From Cellulomonadaceae bacterium (GTDB taxonomy: Bacteria > Actinomycetota > Actinomycetes > Actinomycetales > Cellulomonadaceae): a stretch of 7,528 bases of DNA. Within the stretch, counting starts at the first letter, position 1; every line of letters begins with the position of its first letter. The notes beneath the pieces were generated by a model. The model was not told the origin of the DNA. It worked only from the letters and a program-made list of their open reading frames with translations, and did not search any database. Where the stretch lies: NCBI GenBank assembly GCA_031282935.1, contig JAITCS010000210.1, forward strand, positions 1-7,528, read 5' to 3'. Of the stretch, positions 5,079-7,528 are shown piece by piece. Made by a program: the position numbers and the translations under genes.

Positions 5079-7070
5079 ATGTCTGGAAAATCCAAGCCTG
5101 GTACAAGCCGCCGAATTGCTTCGCCCAGCGCAATAGCAAATAGACTAAATGCGGATAACGGGGAATATGGCGCCCCCGGTTTGCATTATTATGCGGGTGC
5201 CACCTCAGATTTCGATACCCCCGCCCCTTATGTGCGTTCCCAACGCAGCTCCCATATCCGCATGGGTCTGATGGGTTTGGGTGCGTTATCCCTTATTGCC
5301 GGGGCTGGTTTGAGTGGCGTGTGCTTGAATCGGCAAAACCAGAATAATATCGCCATTCAAGAAGTAAATGCGATGGCGCAAACCATCAGCGACTATCACC
5401 CGGCAATTCAGGCTGAATTGCAAGAGGCGAACGAACTTGCTGCTCAAGTGGGTAATCAGATTGCCGATCCGGGTGTTGCTACGCGCTTTGCAACTATCCG
5501 CGACATAACTGAAAATGTGCTAAACGTTGAGCCGCCCGCCCCGCAAATCGGTGCGAAACCGAAACAGGTTGCAATAGACCGGGAAATTGTTGAAGGTATT
5601 ATCGCTGCACACACAAATCTTGTCGAGGATTTGGAAGCCGTTGAGGCTCAAGTTCTCGCCTCCCATGATGTCTATTTGTTGGGCTTATCTAAAGCTCCGG
5701 CATTAGCGGCTGCTGAGGCGCTCAAAGATCCGCTTGCCGCCGCAAAAGCTGCGCTGGCATCGTCTGAGGATATTGTGCCGCAGAGCTTGCGCGACACGCT
5801 GGCGACCGCCATTGAGAATGCCAAGGCCGCGAAGGAATACGCGCACGGTGAGTACAAGGCGATTGAAAAGTATGAAGCTGCCGCTGTCGCCTGCAATGAA
5901 GCCAACGGCAGGCTGCAGATCGCTACCGCGCAGGTTATCGGCCAGATTCCTTTGCTCACGGAAGAGGGCGAAGAGTTTATCCCCGGCGTGCCCGAGGGCT
6001 TGATCGCGAGAATCGAGGCTGAGTTCGGCCTGAATAAGCCCGCCCCTGTTGAGGTTCCCGTATATGATGGGACGCCCGGCGAGGTTCTCGAATCCGGCGA
6101 ATTGCCGGTCGTTTCTGTCGGTGAGGATGGGAATGTTGTGGAAGGCGCTGTTGCCCCCGCTGTCGTTGACAACGCTGCGGATCCTAATTCCACGGTAAAT
6201 ACGACCGCCCCCGCGCAGGCCGCGACCGACCCGCAACCGGGTGCCACGGCTTCCCAGCCGACGACGACAGTCCAGCCTACCCAGACCCAGACCGCTCAGC
6301 CAACTCAGCCTGCGGCCTCTCAGCCAGCGACCGTGCCGGCGAAGCCAAAGGTGACCACCGAGGAAAAGGCTGCCGCGAAGCCTGCCGAAACCCCGGCCGC
6401 TAAGAAGGCCACCAAGAAAGCCGCGAAGAAGGCCGAGCCAGCCAAGGAGACCGCGAAGGCTGAAACGCCCGCCAAGGAAACCGCCAAGCCGAAGGCCAAG
6501 AAAGCTGCGGCAAAGGTAGAGGAACCAAAGGCCACTGAAACCAAGGTCGCCGAGCCGAAAGCTACCGAAACCAACGCCGCCGAAGAAACCGCGAAGCCTA
6601 AAGCGGAAAAGACAGCCAAGGCCGCAAAAGCGGAAACCCCCGCCGAGCCCAAGGCCGAAACCAAGTCCGAAGCAGAACCCAAAGCCGAACCTAAGGTAGA
6701 AAAGGCAGCGGCCAAGGCCGAGCAAACCGCCGAACCTAAGGCGGAAAAGAAGGCCGAGCCTAAGGCGGAGAAGAAAGCCGAAAAAGCCGCCGAACCTAAA
6801 GCCGAAAAGACCGCCAAAGCCGAAAAGAAATCCACGAAGTCGGACAAGTTACTAACCACAGACTCCGAGCCCAAGGCCGAAAAGAAGACTGAGAAGAAGG
6901 CCGAAAAGAAGGCCGAAAAGAAGGCCGACACCACGGAAAAGAAGGCCACCAAGGCAAAGTCCGAAACAAAGACCACCGAAAAGAAGTCGGAAAAGAAGAC
7001 CGAAAAGAAAGCCGACAAAGCCAAAACCGAAAAGAAGACTGAGAAGAAAGCCAAGAAGTCCGACTCCTAA
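5079..7070 (+). CDS. Membrane-anchored protein with alanine-rich helical domain and long Lys/Ala/Glu-rich tail
   Basis: I do not recognise this 663-aa protein as a named family. Its parts: a polar, Arg/Ser-rich N-terminus (1-61); one membrane helix (about 63-82) with arginines just before it, predicting N-in/C-out topology; an Ala/Glu-rich, probably coiled-coil or helical-hairpin domain (about 88-290); a small Pro/Gly/Val-rich acidic segment (about 295-370); a Thr/Gln/Pro-rich linker (about 371-420); and a 243-residue tail (421-663) of degenerate EPKAEKK, KETAK and TEKKAEKK units. By hand count the tail has 74 Lys and 43 Glu, and no Arg, Cys or aromatic residue. There is no LPXTG motif and no valid lipobox around Cys82. 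Similar Lys/Ala tails occur in HBHA and in histone-like HupB/HupS, so binding to anionic polymers is a guess. The start ATG has GAGGG 4 nt upstream. It sits between rplA and rplJ. Confidence 0.85.
   Translation: MSGKSKPGTSRRIASPSAIANRLNADNGEYGAPGLHYYAGATSDFDTPAPYVRSQRSSHIRMGLMGLGALSLIAGAGLSGVCLNRQNQNNIAIQEVNAMAQTISDYHPAIQAELQEANELAAQVGNQIADPGVATRFATIRDITENVLNVEPPAPQIGAKPKQVAIDREIVEGIIAAHTNLVEDLEAVEAQVLASHDVYLLGLSKAPALAAAEALKDPLAAAKAALASSEDIVPQSLRDTLATAIENAKAAKEYAHGEYKAIEKYEAAAVACNEANGRLQIATAQVIGQIPLLTEEGEEFIPGVPEGLIARIEAEFGLNKPAPVEVPVYDGTPGEVLESGELPVVSVGEDGNVVEGAVAPAVVDNAADPNSTVNTTAPAQAATDPQPGATASQPTTTVQPTQTQTAQPTQPAASQPATVPAKPKVTTEEKAAAKPAETPAAKKATKKAAKKAEPAKETAKAETPAKETAKPKAKKAAAKVEEPKATETKVAEPKATETNAAEETAKPKAEKTAKAAKAETPAEPKAETKSEAEPKAEPKVEKAAAKAEQTAEPKAEKKAEPKAEKKAEKAAEPKAEKTAKAEKKSTKSDKLLTTDSEPKAEKKTEKKAEKKAEKKADTTEKKATKAKSETKTTEKKSEKKTEKKADKAKTEKKTEKKAKKSDS
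6339..7067 (+). repeat. Degenerate coding repeat: Lys/Ala/Glu-rich tail
   Basis: This 729-nt segment is built from imperfect 12-21-nt units using AAG/AAA, GCC/GCG and GAA/GAG codons (EPKAEKK near 6729-6770, PKATET twice near 6525-6572, TEKKAEKK and EKKTEKK near the end). A non-repetitive break, LLTTDSE, occurs at residues 591-597 (6849-6869). Such tracts expand and contract by slippage or recombination, so its length may vary between strains. Confidence 0.85.
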
Positions 7071-7081
7071 CGCCACCCCGC

Positions 7082-7110
7082 TTGCGTTTGCGCGGGCCAG
7101 CACGTAGAGT
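7082..7110 (+). promoter_or_regulatory. Candidate promoter of rplJ
   Basis: TTGCGT (7082-7087) and TAGAGT (7105-7110) are separated by 17 nt, a typical actinobacterial housekeeping promoter layout. Transcription would start around 7116-7118, just before the L10 leader structure, leaving a 5' untranslated region of about 235 nt before rplJ. It begins only 11 nt after the stop of the lysine-rich gene, and I see no terminator with a T-tract between them. Confidence 0.55.
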
Positions 7111-7193
7111 AGTCCCGATAACCAAAGACCGCCGGTCGCTTGGTTTGCCAGCGGTGCCCGCCAAATAGGGTGCCAAAAGGCGAATTGAGCCGA

Positions 7194-7209
7194 AGTTTCA
7201 CGTGAAACA
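7194..7209. other. parS: parS site (ParB-binding centromere sequence)
   Basis: AGTTTCACGTGAAACA contains the 14-bp palindrome GTTTCACGTGAAAC (7195-7208), identical to the chromosomal parS consensus of actinobacteria and matching 15 of 16 bases of the general TGTTTCACGTGAAACA form. ParB loads at such sites and, with ParA and SMC, segregates the replication origin; they usually cluster around oriC. Here the site is intergenic, inside the rplJ leader. A degenerate second copy abuts it at 7210-7225. Confidence 0.88.
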
Positions 7210-7225
7210 TGTTTCAGGTGAGGGC
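7203..7225. other. Overlapping palindrome and degenerate second parS
   Basis: TGAAACATGTTTCA (7203-7216) is a perfect 14-bp palindrome that reuses the right arm of the parS site. TGTTTCAGGTGAGGGC (7210-7225) matches parS at 11 of 16 positions, with an intact left half-site. A further GTTTCA half-site is at 7234-7239. Together they form a half-site cluster next to the full site. Confidence 0.6.
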
Positions 7226-7297
7226 CAGCGCAGGTTTCAGTGGATAGACTTTTGGTGCGCGGGCTGGCTAAATCGGCAGGCGTCACAGAACTAAACT

Positions 7298-7325
7298 AGC
7301 CCTGGGCCTGCGCCCGGGGCTTTTT
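7298..7325 (+). terminator. Intrinsic terminator/attenuator upstream of rplJ
   Basis: AGCCCTGGGC (7298-7307) pairs with GCCCGGGGCT (7312-7321) over ten base pairs (one G-U) around the loop CTGC, and is followed by TTTTT (7321-7325). It ends 25 nt before the rplJ start, downstream of the rplJ promoter, so it must be conditionally read through. Upstream segments complementary to its arms and loop (7228-7234, 7257-7264, 7276-7281) could act as anti-terminators. Confidence 0.88.
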
Positions 7326-7350
7326 GCATCTAAGAAAGTAAAGGAATGCC

Positions 7351-7528
7351 ATGGCTAGGCCGGATAAAGCAACAGCCGTCGCAGAGCTTACAGATTTATT
7401 CCGTAACTCAAACGCGGCAGTGCTAACCGAGTACCGCGGGCTCACTGTAAAGCAAATGAAAGATTTGCGGGTGGCGCTCGGGACGAACACTACCTATGCC
7501 GTGGCAAAGAATACGCTTGCTACCATTG
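7351..7528 (+). CDS. rplJ: 50S ribosomal protein L10 (3' partial)
   Basis: The first 59 residues are present, and the frame runs off the window. [17 protein letters not shown], then [21 protein letters not shown] and [11 protein letters not shown], are the conserved N-terminal rRNA-binding domain of L10, which anchors L7/L12 dimers to the ribosomal stalk and acts as an autogenous repressor of its operon. The ATG at 7351 follows AAGGA (7341-7345) at proper spacing and is 25 nt after the attenuator T-tract. rplL is expected just downstream, outside the window. Confidence 0.97.
   Translation, partial: MARPDKATAVAELTDLFRNSNAAVLTEYRGLTVKQMKDLRVALGTNTTYAVAKNTLATI

Larger units (their letters stand above)
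7117..7325 (+). ncRNA. L10 leader with attenuator (rplJ 5' UTR)
   Basis: The L10(L7/L12) complex binds a leader in its own mRNA. The aptamer hallmark is visible: AAAGACCGC (7124-7132) pairs with GCGGT (7151-7155) across a loop; the helix is ACCGC/GCGGT plus GG/CC (7134-7135 with 7148-7149) around one C-A mismatch. This matches the AGACCGC-GGT ... CC-GCGG pattern I recall for actinobacterial L10 leaders. About 140 nt further the leader ends in a strong intrinsic terminator just before rplJ, so attenuation is the probable mode, as in Bacillus rplJL. Between the two lies a parS palindrome, not a usual part of this RNA. Confidence 0.7.

Noticed and set aside
5262..5324. Lipoprotein signal around Cys82 of the lysine-rich protein
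   Set aside because: The residues before the cysteine are LSGV; a Val at -1 does not fit a lipobox, and 61 polar residues precede the helix, so a membrane anchor is more likely.
6320..7054. A 244-aa minus-strand ORF rich in Phe, Ser and Ala opposite the lysine-rich tail
   Set aside because: It is the reverse reading of Lys and Glu codons (AAG read as CTT, GAA as TTC), its composition mirrors the sense repeat, and it has no independent start signal.
6339..7067. CRISPR array or tandem DNA repeat
   Set aside because: Units vary in length and sequence, have no regular spacers, and are in frame with a single long coding sequence.
6339..7070. Sortase-anchored surface protein
   Set aside because: There is no LPXTG-type motif, no C-terminal hydrophobic helix, and the protein ends in KKSDS.

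Overview
The window looks like chromosome of a moderate-to-high-GC Gram-positive bacterium of the Actinomycetota. The evidence is actinobacterial-type ribosomal proteins L11, L1 and L10, an L10-type leader RNA, and a chromosomal parS palindrome in the form known from Streptomyces and Mycobacterium (GTTTCACGTGAAAC). Frequent use of TTA/TTG leucine codons and AT-rich intergenic stretches argue against a very high-GC streptomycete. I cannot name a genus. Homology calls come from recognising sequence motifs by eye; no search was run.

Layout. (1) Positions 2-2565 hold a tightly packed plus-strand operon: the 3' part of an OadG-like small membrane subunit, an OadA/5S-type carboxyltransferase (ATGA overlap) and a separate biotin carrier protein (3-nt gap). 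Together they look like a biotin-dependent, probably Na+-coupled, acyl decarboxylase; the expected OadB-type membrane subunit and the promoter would lie upstream of the window. (2) At 2598-3179 a minus-strand gene encodes a one-helix membrane protein with a probable bacterial PH-like domain; it converges on the decarboxylase operon and is divergent from the ribosomal genes. (3) At about 3195-4740 lie a candidate promoter, a leader with hairpins, rplK (L11), a long gap with a strong hairpin, and rplA (L1). These are followed by an elaborate terminator (4796-4859) whose loop contains a CRP-type palindrome. (4) At 5079-7070 a 663-aa membrane-anchored protein with a long Lys/Ala/Glu-rich tail sits between rplA and rplJ. 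(5) From 7082 on there is a promoter, an L10-leader aptamer, a parS site, an intrinsic terminator and the 5' end of rplJ (L10), which runs off the window.

Working together. Regions 3 and 5 are the L11-L1 and L10(-L7/L12) ribosomal stalk transcription units, separated here by the lysine-rich gene. The L10 unit appears to be controlled by its own promoter plus a leader/attenuator. The most notable hidden element is the parS-like centromere site in the transcribed rplJ leader, between aptamer and attenuator. It suggests both that this region may lie in the origin-proximal, ParB-loaded part of the chromosome and that ParB occupancy could overlap L10 leader function.
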